This document shows, one piece after another, positions 49,541 to 62,062 of a DNA stretch of 64,000 nt. A program made the translations under genes and the position numbers. The notes under the pieces are model-generated. The model saw nothing but the letters and a program-made list of their open reading frames with translations. It did no database searches and was not told the origin of the DNA. Every line of letters starts with the position of its first letter. Positions within the stretch are counted from its first letter, which is position 1. The stretch spans positions 124,001 to 188,000 of the forward strand of contig JAEPRB010000048.1 in NCBI GenBank assembly GCA_016758965.1, given 5' to 3'. Origin of the DNA: Circinella minor. Its lineage: Eukaryota > Mucoromycota > Mucoromycetes > Mucorales > Lichtheimiaceae.

Positions 49541-52500
49541 CATGCTACCACACGACATCTTGAAACGGTGAAGGACTTTGTAAAAAAACATTGGTATGGT
49601 TGTTAAGATGAAGGGTATGTACATTTTACTTGTGAGTTTCATGTGTAACATAATGATATGTACTTCGATATATTGATTTGATTTGTTTTTGATATGTAGG
49701 GGTACCTAATTGAATTAAAATGGAGCGCATCATCAACATCCCATGCCAAAAGATGAATCCTCAAGTAATAGCTTTGAAGAAGTTTTAGCAAAAGGTTTTA
49801 AAAGACAGCGATCAACCTCTGTCCTTGCATATAAGAGTCCCAAATGACGCGGAAGTTTGGCATCAACGACAACTGATCATGAAGATGAAAACGAAGATGA
49901 AGACGGATAAACCATGACAAATGTATCACAGCTCATAACGCATGACATGACAAACTCCCTCCTTTACAGGTCTATTATTAACTTCTACGTAGTTGTAGCG
50001 GTCGATATCCTTAAAACAATCTTTATCATTGAAGATATTTACACCCTCTGAAATTAATTGCACATACGTATACATTTTTACATTGGGTATACTCTATGAG
50101 TGGTCCAAATGAATGGACAAAACTTGAATTTTGCGTCTAAAAATACTTAAGAATAAACCAAGTATTACCATCCCCCAAAAAAAAAGTTAAAAAGTTAACC
50201 TATATGATGTAAATGTTCTACATCTTAACAATACCTTATTTTTTATTATAAATATTTATTGGATAAAGGGTCACTTTAATATAGTAAATAATTAGTGACC
50301 ATCTACCATTTTATTTTTGGTTCAAAGAAGTCTTGTAGAATAATAGTTTTTTTCATCGATGTACATTTTTTTGCTTCAGATGGTACCTTTATATTCTCCC
50401 AAACTTCTCAAGTCTACATGATGTCAGATATAAATAAAAATGAATGAAAGAGGCAAAGAGTAATATTTACATTTTTTTTTATCATGCTCAGATCTTTTAT
50501 TTTTTTTTTTTTAAAAAAAAACATAAATGAATTAGTCTACCCATAAATATAATCCATTGTGTAGGTGATATTTGTCCTAGTACGTAGTTACTAATTAGCA
50601 GAAGAGTAAACATTATAACGATGAATTTTGATAAATCCGAAAAAATAGTCAAGCTCTCTAGATAACTAAATATTCATAATAAAAATATTTACTTCTGGTA
50701 TATATGATATATTTTTAAAGATTATGGGTTATGCTCGCTTTAAACTTGCCTATCATATGGGTTGAGTTGATACAATGTCAATCGAAAATGACCAAGTGCC
50801 AAATAAAAAACATTGTAAGCTAGTAAGTTAAAACTCCTTTATCACCCAATGGAAATTGGTGTCACGCAAAGGATCTTAGTCAAAGATTGAGTTTGTCTCT
50901 CATTTTCTGATGATTTGTGGGAATTTTATTACTGCCCGATTTCTGCAAACTTAAAAGCCTGTATTGTATATTAGCAAATCTATCTTGCTTGAAATACCAT
51001 CTGTTATACATCATGTATTAGACTTTTTTTTCTCAAGCTACCCCTTTTACTGATCCCGTATTCATCCGTTTTATAATAATTTATTAGCTAGAAGGAGAAA
51101 CAAGTTAATACCATGTTCTAGAAATAAAGATTATCCCCGTATTTTAGAATTTGGATTAAAGGTTAGCTTATGAACATACACTCATCTAGTTCAAAAAAGT
51201 TAAAGCGTGACAGTTCTTTTTTGTTTTTGGTTTGGTTATTACGATTACTGTGAATATTAATTTCCAGTGAACTTATAAGATATAAAACTCAGTGTAATTG
51301 AAAATAGAAGATGTATTACTGCTTGGATTTATCATCAATGTACGAGAAAAAGTTGTTTATGCGATAATTAAAGTTTGCTTCTTAAATGCTGAAGATCCTT
51401 ATCGGAAGAAAAACTTAATCGGGCTTGTGATAATTACCTGGGTTTCTTTTTCCTTTTTTTTCAAATCTCTTGCGCTTCACACCAGAGTTTGTTTTATTTT
51501 GATCCATGATTTGATAATGATAAGTTTTATGGGGTTTATCTTATTTCCCTACTTGTAACGTAGTAGATTGCTTTCATCAACTAGTTATGATCATCATCAC
51601 GTGGACTTGGGGGTGACTTTTTAAACTAATTTTTTTGTTATAATTATGGTGATAAACAAGACTTTAAGTAATTAAAAGCATGGTATTTTCCATCAAATTT
51701 TTAGTTGTCAAGGCTATTGTAATAACCGTAATTCAAGTGCTTGAGTCATCAAACATGGTTAGAGCATGATAGCTTATACCGTATAAGGAACATCCTTCTA
51801 TAACAGTGCAATAATATTATATCATCACTCCCACGTTTTTCTATTTGTTATCTATCATAGTGATACGGAAAATATGAGTTTAGAAAAATTATGTTTGTGC
51901 CATATAATATTTGATGTCAATAAGCCTTTCTTTCCACCATGTCGTATAGTATAACTATTTTTCTCGGTAGTATCATCGTCCATCATATAATTGCTTCCTC
52001 TGTATGCATTTAGATTTTATTTGTTATATATAAAAGAAAAAACCCAAAAATTAGCGTGATTATGGCTTAAAATCAACAGTTGAGAATCAAAACAAAAGAA
52101 AAAAAAATCTGATTTCACGAAAAAAATAATAGTCTGAGTGTATTTTCTGGATGGGGAATCTAGATAAAAAAAAAATACGTAAGTAAAATTACCTTAACAA
52201 GCTGTGTGGCTTCAAATCCTTATTCTCTCTTTAAATGTTAATAATTTTTATAAATATGAGGGTATAAGTATTCTATACATGAATATTATTTATTTTTATA
52301 GATGCACGTTTTTGTCTTTGCCATATTAAATATATTTGATATAGAACATCGGAAAGTATTATGTATATAATAAGAAGTGTCAGGAACCAACAGGGGTTTT
52401 TTCTTTTTAGGAAAATAGCGAGTTGAGTTGATTCGGGTAAATACATTTCTAACTCAGGAGACTTTTGTTGAAATTTTTGATTGATGCCCACAAAGCAAAC

Positions 52501-53851
52501 TTTCACAAGGAAACACAGCATGAAAAGGGCATTTTAGACTTACCGAAAGACTGCTAAAGAGAGAGGAAGAGAGAGATGGGAGTACAGATTATAAACACCA
52601 TTGACATGCTGATGGGTTCAGGTGACACAATGATGAATTGTTGTTATGACAATTATATCAAGCACAATATTTTCATATGTTCACGTTACAACCCGATTCC
52701 TATTCTATGATTGGTGTGGCCCGTTTACTTCAGCAACAATAATAATTGAACCCGATTCGGCGCGCACATTTTTTTTGATTCAAAATAATTTTACTCCTTC
52801 CGTTATGAAGTACATCACACGTAACAATATATTTTTCCTATGTCTCCTCTCCTAAATAACATTCTCTTTCCATACATTCCGTTATAGCAATAACAAGTTT
52901 ATTAATCATAATAATAACTAGGGACCACATATTTTTAACTTCTCAAGGATAAAAATCATATTTTTTTTTCGTTGGTCTGAACAAAAAACCCCCAAGGCAG
53001 TGTGGGGTATATAGTATATATGTATATTAGCAAATTCAAACTTCAACCTACGACAATAATCTGGGAAGCCCGGAAATGGCAGCCATAATTTTTTCCCGTC
53101 TATAGTCTATCCAAAATCGGCTTACGTACACATCTGGCATTGCACTTGAGACCATAGGTAATCATTTTATAGCTTTATTTTTTAATAACAACTTTATTGT
53201 AATAGTGGGGTGTAATGAATATTAACATCATATGAAAGATAACAACAGTAATAAAATAAAGAATTGTAAAGGTATAATATACTTGATAGGATAGTAAAAT
53301 AATGATTAATATTATAGTCTGATTATTTAGGCATTATTTGTTGTTAAATATTATACACTTCAACATATTAGGGATTTAGTATATTCAGGAAAAAAAAATT
53401 AGGATGGGGGTTGGGTTAGGAAAAGTAGAGGGGAGGGTGAAGAATGATGAGGAAAGGGGGGGTGGGATGAAAGCAAAAACAGCGGTAATAAAATGATCCT
53501 TCCGATTGCTCCGGATGATAGAAAACATACTGAAAATAAATGAATTTAATTGGATAACGCTTATTGATTAAGCAAACACGGTTCGACCCTGAGCTTGTGA
53601 CCGGCGGAATCAATTTTACGAAAAAAGACATTTTTTTTCTTTGTTGCTTAATCTTTTTTTTTTTTTGAGTTATCTTTGTTTTTTTTATTGTTGTAGTTTG
53701 TTTCTCTTTTTTTCTTTTCACCCTTTTTTTTTTCTTTTTTTTTTTCTTTTACTTGCTATCTAAATTATACATTTTCAATAACGAAGCAACAGCTATCACA
53801 ACTACCAAAACTACCACAGTAACAAAAGTAAATTATAATCCCAACGGTGCC
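49541..53851. other. Gene desert ending in a pyrimidine-rich leader
   Basis: No coding region, RNA or repeat could be supported. From about 53630 to 53750 the plus strand is almost pure T/C, like the leader before 3772, and it runs into the gene starting at 53852. Confidence 0.4.
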
Positions 53852-55841
53852 ATGATGCAACCAGAACTTCCATACTTTCCAGACCATGCACTCTCTTTGT
53901 CTGCTCCAACTTCACCTACTTCTCTTTTACAAGCATCTCCCGATGACAGCAAACGACGAAGTTTGAAATATATTTTCGCTCCTTTGAGTCAAAAAGCACC
54001 ACAAGCACCTGCACCTTCAACCAGCAAAATTATTCTTGATTATCTTTTGTACTTGTCAATTCAATCGCGTCTTAAGCAAGCAACTGTTGAACTTATGGAG
54101 TTAGCAATACCATTACCAGACAGTGACAACACTGACTCACTTGAAGCACGTAAAAAGCGTTGGATGGAAACTGCATCAAAAGCTGAACAAGATAAACATG
54201 CTGTTGAAGCCATTGTAGCAGGTAAATAAGGTTTTTCTTTTGGATCAATTGTCAAGAGAGGAAAAAAGAAAAAAAAATGGAGAAATAAACCATATACATA
54301 CATACAAAACAAAACAAAAACCCTTAAAAGATAATAAAACACACTTACTCATCCGAACAAACAAACAATAACATTTAGGTATTTTGTCAGCGGGCTCGCA
54401 GATCAAAGGCCCATCTTTTCTCAGGGACGATGATTTTGAACAGCGGTTACATCTCTGTCAACTGACAAATCTCGTATTTGGAAGATTTGATGCAACTTCT
54501 GCGGGACAACACGTGATTGCCCATAACTCTGCCCGTCGACGACGTCATGAAGCACAAATGATGGCTACTGTTATGGAACAACAGCAAACCCCAGGTGGTA
54601 GTACAGATACCGAGTCAACTGAAGAAAGCAAGGATAATAATGACGATCTTACTCAACAACGTCAAGAATTATTCACCAAAGCAATTATACCTCCCTTTTG
54701 CAGACGTCATCGTCGTGAAAACTGTTATGGCTGTCGATCACCTCAGTTGAATTCAAACAAACAACAACAAAAACAAGATGGTAAAGAGTCGTCACCAATT
54801 CCACCTGCTGGATTGATCGAAGCTATACCTGTATTTCTTAAAACAAGTGCCGATATGTTACGGCGTACGCTTGAAAGAACAAACGATAGTGATGATGAAG
54901 AAGATAACCAAAAACGAGAAGAAACAAGACCCATGATTTTTGCAGGACAACGAGTAATGGGAGGTGGCATGCCTCCACGCTGGTACGATTTGTTCCTGAG
55001 CCTTTTAAGTCAAGCAGCAATTGAATGCTATATGTGCGACGGCCAAGCTGGACTCGAGTCAATTTTTGAAATATTCTCGTATGGCGATGTGGAAGACGAA
55101 GATGAGCCGGAAGAGGCCGACGATGAAGACGATAATGATGACGAAGAACAACAGGATGACGAATGGGGAGTGCGTGCCGCCGATCATCATTTGCTATTTC
55201 CTAAAACGAGAACAATGTATCTCTTCAAAACTCAAGTTCGAGAACGAGAAAAAGAAGTAAGCTTATCATTTCATTATATCTTGGACACTTTTTCGCATTT
55301 CTTTCACACGCGCGGCCAATTTCGGAATGACTAATTCTAACAAATTACTATTATTTTCCCCACTAAAAGTTTTTGTTTGTAGAAGATAATGATTTGAAGA
55401 CACATTTTGAAAAATTAGCACAACGGTATCCTCTTGAACAATTCGAGAAGAGTATGGCTGAATTTATTCAAATGATTCTTAGCACTACTGATACTCCCGC
55501 TTTAGATAAGGTAAAAAATTTTTCTTATAGCAGCAGTTTCAAAAGTTATCGGGTTTTTAAGTTCTATACATTTACTCATAATATTATTTTTATAGTATGA
55601 CAACCCATCATCATCCACTCATTCGTCACCAGAATTATGTTCAAGCACACATACATCCGAAATTAGTGCCGGAACAGCATTACCACCTGTTTACAAATAC
55701 CCCGGTGATGGTTCACTTTTAATGCCTGAGATTCCTGACGTTGACGATGATGAACAACTTGAGCAACCTCAATCAGCACCTCATAGTAATAAGCGACGAT
55801 CATCCATGTCTAACGCACCAGAAGCTAAACGTTCTCGATAA
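53852..55841 (+). CDS. Acidic nuclear-type protein of unknown function
   Basis: Four exons, 53852-54221, 54379-55256, 55370-55510 and 55596-55841, give 544 residues. I chose ATG 53852 (MMQPELPYFPDH) because the open frame upstream has no ATG. Features: S/T/P-rich start; a Cys/His-like patch FCRRHRRENCYGC near 54698; a long acidic tract near 55090-55165; the segment RYPLEQFEKSMAEFIQMIL near 55419; PVYKYPGDGSLLMPEIP near 55690; and a basic C-terminus NKRRSSMSN...AKRSR. The acceptor of exon 3 (ACTAAAAG before 55370) was picked because the obvious TTTGTAG site gives a stop. A regulatory role is possible but not shown; no family recognised. Confidence 0.75.
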
Positions 55842-56964
55842 GAAAATATTTAGCTTTATAAAACAACAAATAACCATAACAACTCCAATCTAAATTTTAG
55901 CATTATTTCCCACTGTCAACTGTTCCATGCAACCTATTCACACACTCTCACATTTAATAATTGTGAATTAATCAAGCAAGAAATCTGTCACTCCATTCTC
56001 ACATATATACACACTCACTAGTTTTCTTTATCTCACTTTTTCGTATAGTAACCTTCTCTTAATTTCGCATTTTGTATAGTACTTGTTCATTTATCACTCA
56101 ACCAATCCCTTCCCATTTTGTTTTGTATCTTTTTTTTTTTTTTTCGTTTCGCCCATCTCTTTTTAAATAATATACTGCACTACCTTTTTTTTTTTATTTC
56201 AATGATCATTTTCCAAGACAATATATAATAATTTAGTTGTATAATTTTTGGCTACTATATAACAAATCCAAAAACTTTTATGCATATTTTACATCAAATG
56301 AAAGAAGTGTATGAATATATTACCCACACAGTATATGTCATTCATGCATAATAAAATCATATCATTGAGCGAGAGTAATGTGATGATATATATATATATA
56401 TATATATATATCTTAAAAAATTGTTTAAGCTTAACATAGAAACAAAATGTAATACAGAAATGTGTAAACCAAAAAAAAAAAAAAAACATTTTTCATGGAC
56501 CCAAGCATAAATTTATTTAATTGATAGTCATATAAATTGTGAATTGCATATTGTCGATATAGCGATAAAATATCCAAACATTTAACAGATTAATAATAAA
56601 TATGATAGAGTATAACTATTAATGTCTAAGTTTGCTTCCTGCAGAATTATGCATACACTACGTACTTATAGTACAAAGAATGCTTATCTCATTATTGTAC
56701 GTTTCTATGACGAAATCGAACCGCATGACCTTCGCCTATAAAAGTAAAAAAAAAAAAAACTGAGCGGAAAGAAATGTTAATTACCAGTTGCATTTGCAGG
56801 ATAGCAACTGGATAAGTGTGGGTTTTTTTTTTCATTTTCTTATCAAGTCCACGACACGCATATAATTATTTTCTTTTACTCTTTACTCCTTAACTCTCTT
56901 TTCTACCTCCTCACTCTCTCTTTTTATCATACTTGTTTAAACAAAAATAAAATAAAAAAAAAAT
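55842..56964. other. Intergenic
   Basis: 3' flank of the previous gene, a TA microsatellite near 56385-56410, and a T/C-rich promoter-like stretch at about 56850-56935 before the transporter gene. No gene supported. Confidence 0.4.
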
Positions 56965-58685
56965 ATGCCAGCAGCGCCAGTACACACAACGACCACACTG
57001 TTATTGGTCGTTGGTATGCTTGTATCAGGTAAATTATAAATTACTGTTTTTGACATTTAGATTTTTATCGTAGATTCTTATCATGAAGAAATGCTGACAA
57101 ATGCCATTTTTTTTGTTTAATAATAAGGTGTATGTAATACCATCTTGAACAAGTACCAAGACATGCAATGTGTTGAATTCTGTGATGATCCTGATCCAAC
57201 AAAACGGCGGTACTTTGAACAGCCAGTGTGGCAAACGTAGGCTTATTACTTTTTTTTTTTTTTTTTTTTTCACTGTTGATAAATTGTAAACGAATATTGT
57301 GTGTGAAGATAGAAGTGGAAATGATATGAATAATAAAGGGGGGAGGTAAAAATTATTTAAGGCATAACGTTAATAAGCTGTTTATGGACGAAATTTAAGT
57401 CTTAACATGTTTGTGGGTGAAACTGCTGTCATGTTCGTATATTTATACCAAGTATATCGGCGTCGACGTCAATCTTATGAAGCCATCCCCCCTTCTGCCA
57501 ATAATCAGTTGGATGCCGCACAATTAGTTGATGATGTAGATCATGAAGTAGATAAGCAAAAACATCGTGAACCATTAGAAGGACGCAAAGCACTACTCTT
57601 TTGGATACCCACACTCTGTGATATGACCGCTACGACGGTAAATATTTATCTATTCGGATATAAACATATAATTCAAACAAGCTAACTAACTAATACTTTT
57701 TTTTTTTATCTTCCGTTACATATTATAATAATAATAATAATAAAAGATTATGAATGTTGGTCTATTATTTACTTCAGCAAGTATATATCAAATGCTCCGT
57801 GGTGCAGTTGTCATCTTTACGGGTATTTTTAGTTACTTTTTCCTTAATAGACGCTTGCGATTATTTGAATGGTTTGCACTTGGTATGGTTGTCACTGGTG
57901 TCGCCATTGTCGGTCTTTCATCATTGATTTTCCCGCAGAAAAAACCATCTGAAACCAACGGTGACATTGGTAGTACTGATGAAGCATTTGATATTATGTC
58001 TCTTGTGGGTGTTGTTCTCGTTCTTGGTGCACAATTATTTACTGCCTCTCAATTCGTCATTGAAGAAAAGATTTTGCGAAGATACCATGTTACTCCTGTA
58101 AAGGCTGTTGGACTGGAAGGTTCATTTGGTCTTGTGTCGGTCCTGGGTGCTTTACCATTATTGCACGTGTTTTTTGGTAAACATCATGAATCATTTGATA
58201 TGGAACAGGGTTTCCATGACTTTTTTGATGTTCCTACTGTTTGGAAAACAGGTATTGCCATCGCAATATCCATTGCCTTTTTCAATTGGTTTGGTCTTGC
58301 AATTACAAGCCGTATTTCTGCTACTGCTAGAAGCACCATTGATACCTGCAGGTAAATATATATACATGTTAATCAATATTTTTTGGAGGGTGGAGCGTTT
58401 GTGTACAGGACTATATTACGAGTTATAGCAAGGTATTAATTAAAAAAAACAATGGTTTCCAATAATAGAACATTATTTATTTGGATGGTATCATTATATC
58501 TTGGTTGGGAACAGTTCTCATGGATCCAGGTGATTGGGTTTGCTGTCTTGGTCACAGGCACATTTTACTTTAATGGCGTCATCCGTTATCCTTTTGCATC
58601 GGATGAAGAGTTAGAACGAATTGAAACTGAACATGCACCTTTATTACAAGACGATCGTAATTCTTTAAACGAATCTCGTGATTAG
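56965..58685 (+). CDS. SLC35F6-like membrane transporter (EamA/DMT fold)
   Basis: Five exons from ATG 56965 (MPAAPVHTTTT) to TAG 58685, about 410 residues. Hydrophobic segments are spaced as in the ten-helix drug/metabolite transporter fold: LLLVVGMLVSGVCNTILNKY at the start, FVGETAVMFVYLYQVY, FWIPTLCDMTATTIMNVGLL with the TSASIYQMLRGAVVIFTG block (near 57772), LVGVVLVLGAQLFTASQFV, GIAIAISIAFFNWFGLAIT and GFAVLVTGTFYF. The T-A-S-x-Y-Q-M-L-R-G motif and the duplicated layout are typical of SLC35F6-type proteins, found in lysosome/vacuole and mitochondria in animals. Substrate unknown. The C-terminal tail EHAPLLQDD resembles a dileucine sorting signal. Confidence 0.87.
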
Positions 58686-59156
58686 AATTTTTTGTTTCTT
58701 CTCTTTAAATTTGCTCTTATTTCCCTCTCATTGGTTTGTTTGTTGTTATTTTTCTTCTTTCATTTAGTTGATGATTGGGGGGTTTTTTTTTTACTTTATA
58801 ATTCACTCTCACTCCTCCAATTTTAATAATGATTTGTTTTAGTTAATTGATATGCTTTGTTTGCTTTCATGTTATTTACATAAATAAAGATCTAGAAATA
58901 TATCACAAAATTGATAAACAAATAAATAAAAACATTTATGTTTTTACATTTTTATTCACTAAAAAAAAGTACAAAGGGTGTATTTGATAATGATAGAATG
59001 AGTTTCAGTTTTACAAATTTACGTAGTAAGGTATTCTATACATGTACTTTGGTAAGTATATATTGTTAAAAAAACAAAACAAAAAAAAAATGTTGAAAGT
59101 AATAACCTTAATTTATATTTGGTTTCTTTTAATCATACGATGCTTTTTTTTTTTTA
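58686..59156. other. Intergenic, transporter 3' flank
   Basis: T-rich sequence with AATAAA motifs near 58880-58930, then AT-rich DNA up to the DIRS-like fragment. The left end of that element is not visible here, so it is probably 5'-truncated. Confidence 0.4.
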
Positions 59157-59831
59157 AAACTATTACAAGAACATCTACCTCAAGTAGTCATGATTACCCC
59201 TTACTGGAAAACCGCCATTTGGTTTCCAGTTTTACAGATTCTCAGTATCACTCCACCAATCTTACTCAACCCGAAAACATCCATAATACTTCCATCACCA
59301 ACAGCAATGGAGAATAATCTTTAACAATAAAATATAGAAATATATATACTATAAATAATAAAATTTAATATAGATTTTAAGAATATTATATATATATTTT
59401 ATGTTTTTATTTTTAATAATCAAATAATTTAATTTAATTTTTATTATAACAATTTTTATTTTGATAATTTTTCTTTTTAATAATTATTTTTATTTTTATA
59501 TAGATCAAAAAAATAATAACAGATAAAAAAATTATAATATAAATAAAAAATTTTTTATAGATTAAATAACTGGCGGAATGGTAATGAGCATTCCCCTCCT
59601 TAAACCTAGGACGAAGGACGACGGTTTACTTGATTTTGAAATAAAAAGATGATGATGGATGTGTTGGTCCAGTCATCATGTGTTCTCATTAACAACAATT
59701 GCTTCCTTATTATAAATAATAATTATTCTATACTTAATGATTATTCTTCAATATGGCCAACAACAGCAAACAACAATTGGAAGCTCGCCGTGTGGAAATT
59801 CTCCACACTCAATACCAACATACTGCTTTAA
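59157..59831 (+). pseudogene. C-terminal tail of DIRS-like RT-RNase H, split by a MITE
   Basis: In frame from about 59157 the residues include QVVMITPYWKTAIWFPVLQ and ILLNPKTSIILPSPTA, then the frame enters the inserted element at 59310. On the far side, in the frame that results from removing the element and one flank repeat, the residues WPTTANNNWKLAVWKFS appear at 59754-59804. The stop is at 59829-59831. TPxW...WFP and the terminal WKLxVWK(F/L)S are typical of DIRS-type RNase H ends as I recall them. The upstream RT domain is absent. Confidence 0.55.
59310..59748 (+). mobile_element. MITE copy 1 (439 bp)
   Basis: Starts GAGAATAATC at 59310 and ends GATTATTCTT at 59748, imperfect inverted repeats extending about 24 bases each side with several mismatches. 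Flanks are CAATG (59305-59309) and CAATA (59749-59753), a 4/5 match consistent with a 5-bp target duplication. The interior is very AT-rich on the left and holds a conserved block (TGGTAATGAGCATT near 59578, CTAGGACGAAGGACGACGG near 59605) on the right. No ORF. It is inserted in the RNase H tail of the DIRS-like element. Confidence 0.7.
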
Positions 59832-60754
59832 ATCAAGAGGCTCAACAACTTTTAACTCAACATAATTTAAGGGATACTAGCACTAACCGATCATATCAAC
59901 GTGGTCAACTCTTATTTCTTAAATGGGCATCAGATAACAATATTTCTGACAACAACTTTTCAACAATTGATTTAATCAACTTTCTCAGTACTATGAAATC
60001 AACCTATGATTATGCAATCACAACACTACAGCTATTTCGTTCGGCTGTTACTCAATTACATCACAATCCTATTTCTCTTCGTGATGATCCTTTATTGAAC
60101 AAATTTATTATCACATTAGCAGCTCAAGCGCCACCAATTCGATTACATCGACCAACGATTGACTTACAACCTACTTTTAATTATTTATCTAATTTAAACA
60201 ACGCTTCTACTACATTCGCTTCTCTTCAGGGAAAACTGGCCTTTTTACTAGGGGTTGCATGCTTCTTTCGCCCGTCTGACTTGCAAAGGATTCCTCTTGC
60301 TTCCATTCAGGTTTCTTCTGATTTTACTTTTTTGTCTCTCGAGGTTCATTGTCCCAAAGAAAAACGTCATGGTCATCGAATAATTAAGTCATTCTAAGTG
60401 CGTGCTCACAGCAAGTCGACTACTCTTTGTCCTATCCAAACTTTTCTTGCTTATCGTGATCGCCATCCTCAATGCTCTTCTATTAATTTATTTGTCAATT
60501 CAATTTCTCCTGATCAACCTCTTCAAGCCAGTACTATACAAGGATGGATTTCTCGACTTTTGCGTAAATCTACCTCTAAACCTAGGGTTAGTCTTCGCTG
60601 CATTGCTTCCTCTTTGGCTCTGGCCTCTGGTGTTCCTAAAGAAGATGTAGTCACTATGGGTAACTGGTCAAATTCTTTAACCTTTGAAAATCATTATCGA
60701 AGGGAACATTTGTCTCTTTTCGATTTTACAAGTATTCTTATTACTCTGGATTAG
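59753..60754 (+). pseudogene. Tyrosine recombinase of DIRS-like element, one in-frame stop
   Basis: A frame of 333 sense codons is interrupted only by TAA at 60395-60397. The N-terminal half is the SAM-like core-binding region (NRSYQRGQLLFLKWASDN). The catalytic half has ACFFRPSDLQRI near 60262 (first catalytic Arg), then after the stop RVSLRCIASSLALASGVPKE near 60587 (second Arg with the usual preceding His replaced by Ser) and the terminal ENHYRREH near 60688 (nucleophile Tyr). The start overlaps the RNase H tail by about 79 bases in another frame. The stop falls between conserved blocks, so the copy is presumably inactive unless read through. Confidence 0.75.
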
Positions 60755-60755
60755 C

Positions 60756-61051
60756 AATCATATGACTTATTTTGTATTCGAGTGTCTCATTCAATTCTAG
60801 AAGAATTTCATTCGTCACTTGAATTTTTCTATTAGACACGAGAATACAAAATAAGTTATATGATTCCCTACCCACCCTCTTCGTTTTACCCTTTCTCTCA
60901 TATTATTATTATTTTATATTTTACTCAAAGAAGATCAATTATTATATATTGTATCAGAATTTTATTATATATTATTTTTCGCTGACCAATAAAAAGAAAG
61001 ATTAAAAGCAATCATATGACTTATTTTGTATTCTCGTGTCTAATAGAAAAA
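60756..61051. repeat. Three alternating copies of a 32-42 bp sequence after the recombinase
   Basis: Arm 1 at 60756-60787 (plus), arm 2 at 60824-60865 (inverted) and arm 3 at 61010-61051 (plus). Arms 2 and 3 are inverted repeats of 42 bases with one mismatch. Arm 1 pairs with arm 2 over 32 bases with a few mismatches. The common core reads ATGACTTATTTTGTATTC. Their position immediately after the recombinase stop fits the inverted terminal repeat and internal complementary region of DIRS-like elements. Confidence 0.7.
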
Positions 61052-61266
61052 ATATGATTTCTTATTTCATCTGGGATAAGGAGATAATGTTCTTATAATA
61101 CAACAGGTGGTATTACTAGTTTTCTGTTTTGATCTTCGTGTTCTTTTTCTTGGTAATATTGTTGTTGAGGTTGTAATAATTCTTCCACTGCTTTGGCTGT
61201 TACTGGTATATAATGACTGTGGTACTATTGTTTGTGATAATATTGATGTGCTTTCTGCTGTGGGAT
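61052..61266. other. Short spacer between DIRS-like end and exonuclease-like gene
   Basis: No feature supported. It could contain the last coding or 3' part of the minus-strand gene to the right. Confidence 0.3.
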
Positions 61267-61849
61267 TTAGTGACGATGATGAGGGTCAATAGAAGCATTA
61301 ATACATAAATGGGTAGGGTATTGTGCAGATACAACCTCATATGATCTATCAGGGGATTGCAATTGGTATTCCATTGTTTCATATACACCATTGCTATTCA
61401 TTATACTATTGTATGCCACATTTCTCTTTTTCCAACAAGAGTTATAAAATGATTCAAGGTGTTCAGGTGATTTGTAAAAAAGGGTATATGGTGCCATGCC
61501 AGTATTTACACTGTTATTCCATTCACATACTACTTCATTCCAATTGATAGATAATTGATTATGATTATGTATACAGCATAATTTTTTTGAAAATAATTTG
61601 AATTCTAGTTGTGTGGTGTGTAGTGGCAATACTGCTTTTTTAACTTGTTGCTTTGTTGCAAGATAATTATATAATGCTTCTTTCAGATTATTCATAATGC
61701 CAGTGGGTATAGATAAGCGAGTACTAACAGAAATCAACATTGGAATAGTAACAGTAGTATCTGGAAGTTGTTGTGGTATATCGTGCATGTTGAGTGATTT
61801 TGATATTTCTTCTGGTATTGCTGTAATGCCAAAGGATTCCCACCCTGAC

Positions 61850-62062
61850 TGTTATAGACTAAACCCAAGTCTATAGTAATTCCAGGTCAATTTATGATAC
61901 AATGGAAATAGAAAAGTGATAAAAGTGAAAAAGAGATAAAGGACTTGTTTTTATTATTAATTGAGGGTTATAACTATTTATATGGGCTAAGCCCAATTGT
62001 ACAACTCAAGCTTATTTTACTAAGCTTGGGTTCCTGGTCACAATATTACCTAAACGGTAACA
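61850..62062. mobile_element. Solo LTR with perfect 5-bp target duplication
   Basis: 213 bases from TGTTATAGAC to ACGGTAACA, i.e. TGTTA...TAACA ends. It is flanked by CTGAC at 61845-61849 and CTGAC at 62063-62067. No primer-binding site or coding region is adjacent, so this is a solo LTR left by LTR-LTR recombination. It interrupts the exonuclease-like gene in coding sequence: skipping the LTR and one CTGAC leaves an open minus-strand frame across the site. Confidence 0.85.

Larger units (their letters stand above)
59157..61051 (+). mobile_element. 5'-truncated DIRS-like tyrosine-recombinase retroelement
   Basis: The order is: RNase H tail (59157-59831, interrupted by a MITE), an overlapping tyrosine recombinase ORF (59753-60754) and a terminal repeat region (60756-61051). 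RT/RNase H followed by an overlapping recombinase, with inverted terminal repeats rather than LTRs, is the DIRS arrangement. No Gag or RT catalytic region is present, so the left part is missing. A Crypton, which has only the recombinase, is excluded if the RNase H tail is real. Confidence 0.6.

Noticed and set aside
51298..51558. 86-codon frame in the gene desert
   Set aside because: The first codon is not ATG, hydrophobic residues reflect T-rich sequence, and no neighbouring exon joins it.
59753..60754. Interpretation as a Crypton DNA transposon
   Set aside because: A DIRS-type RNase H tail lies just upstream in the expected overlap with the recombinase and the downstream repeats are of DIRS style, so a retroelement is more likely.
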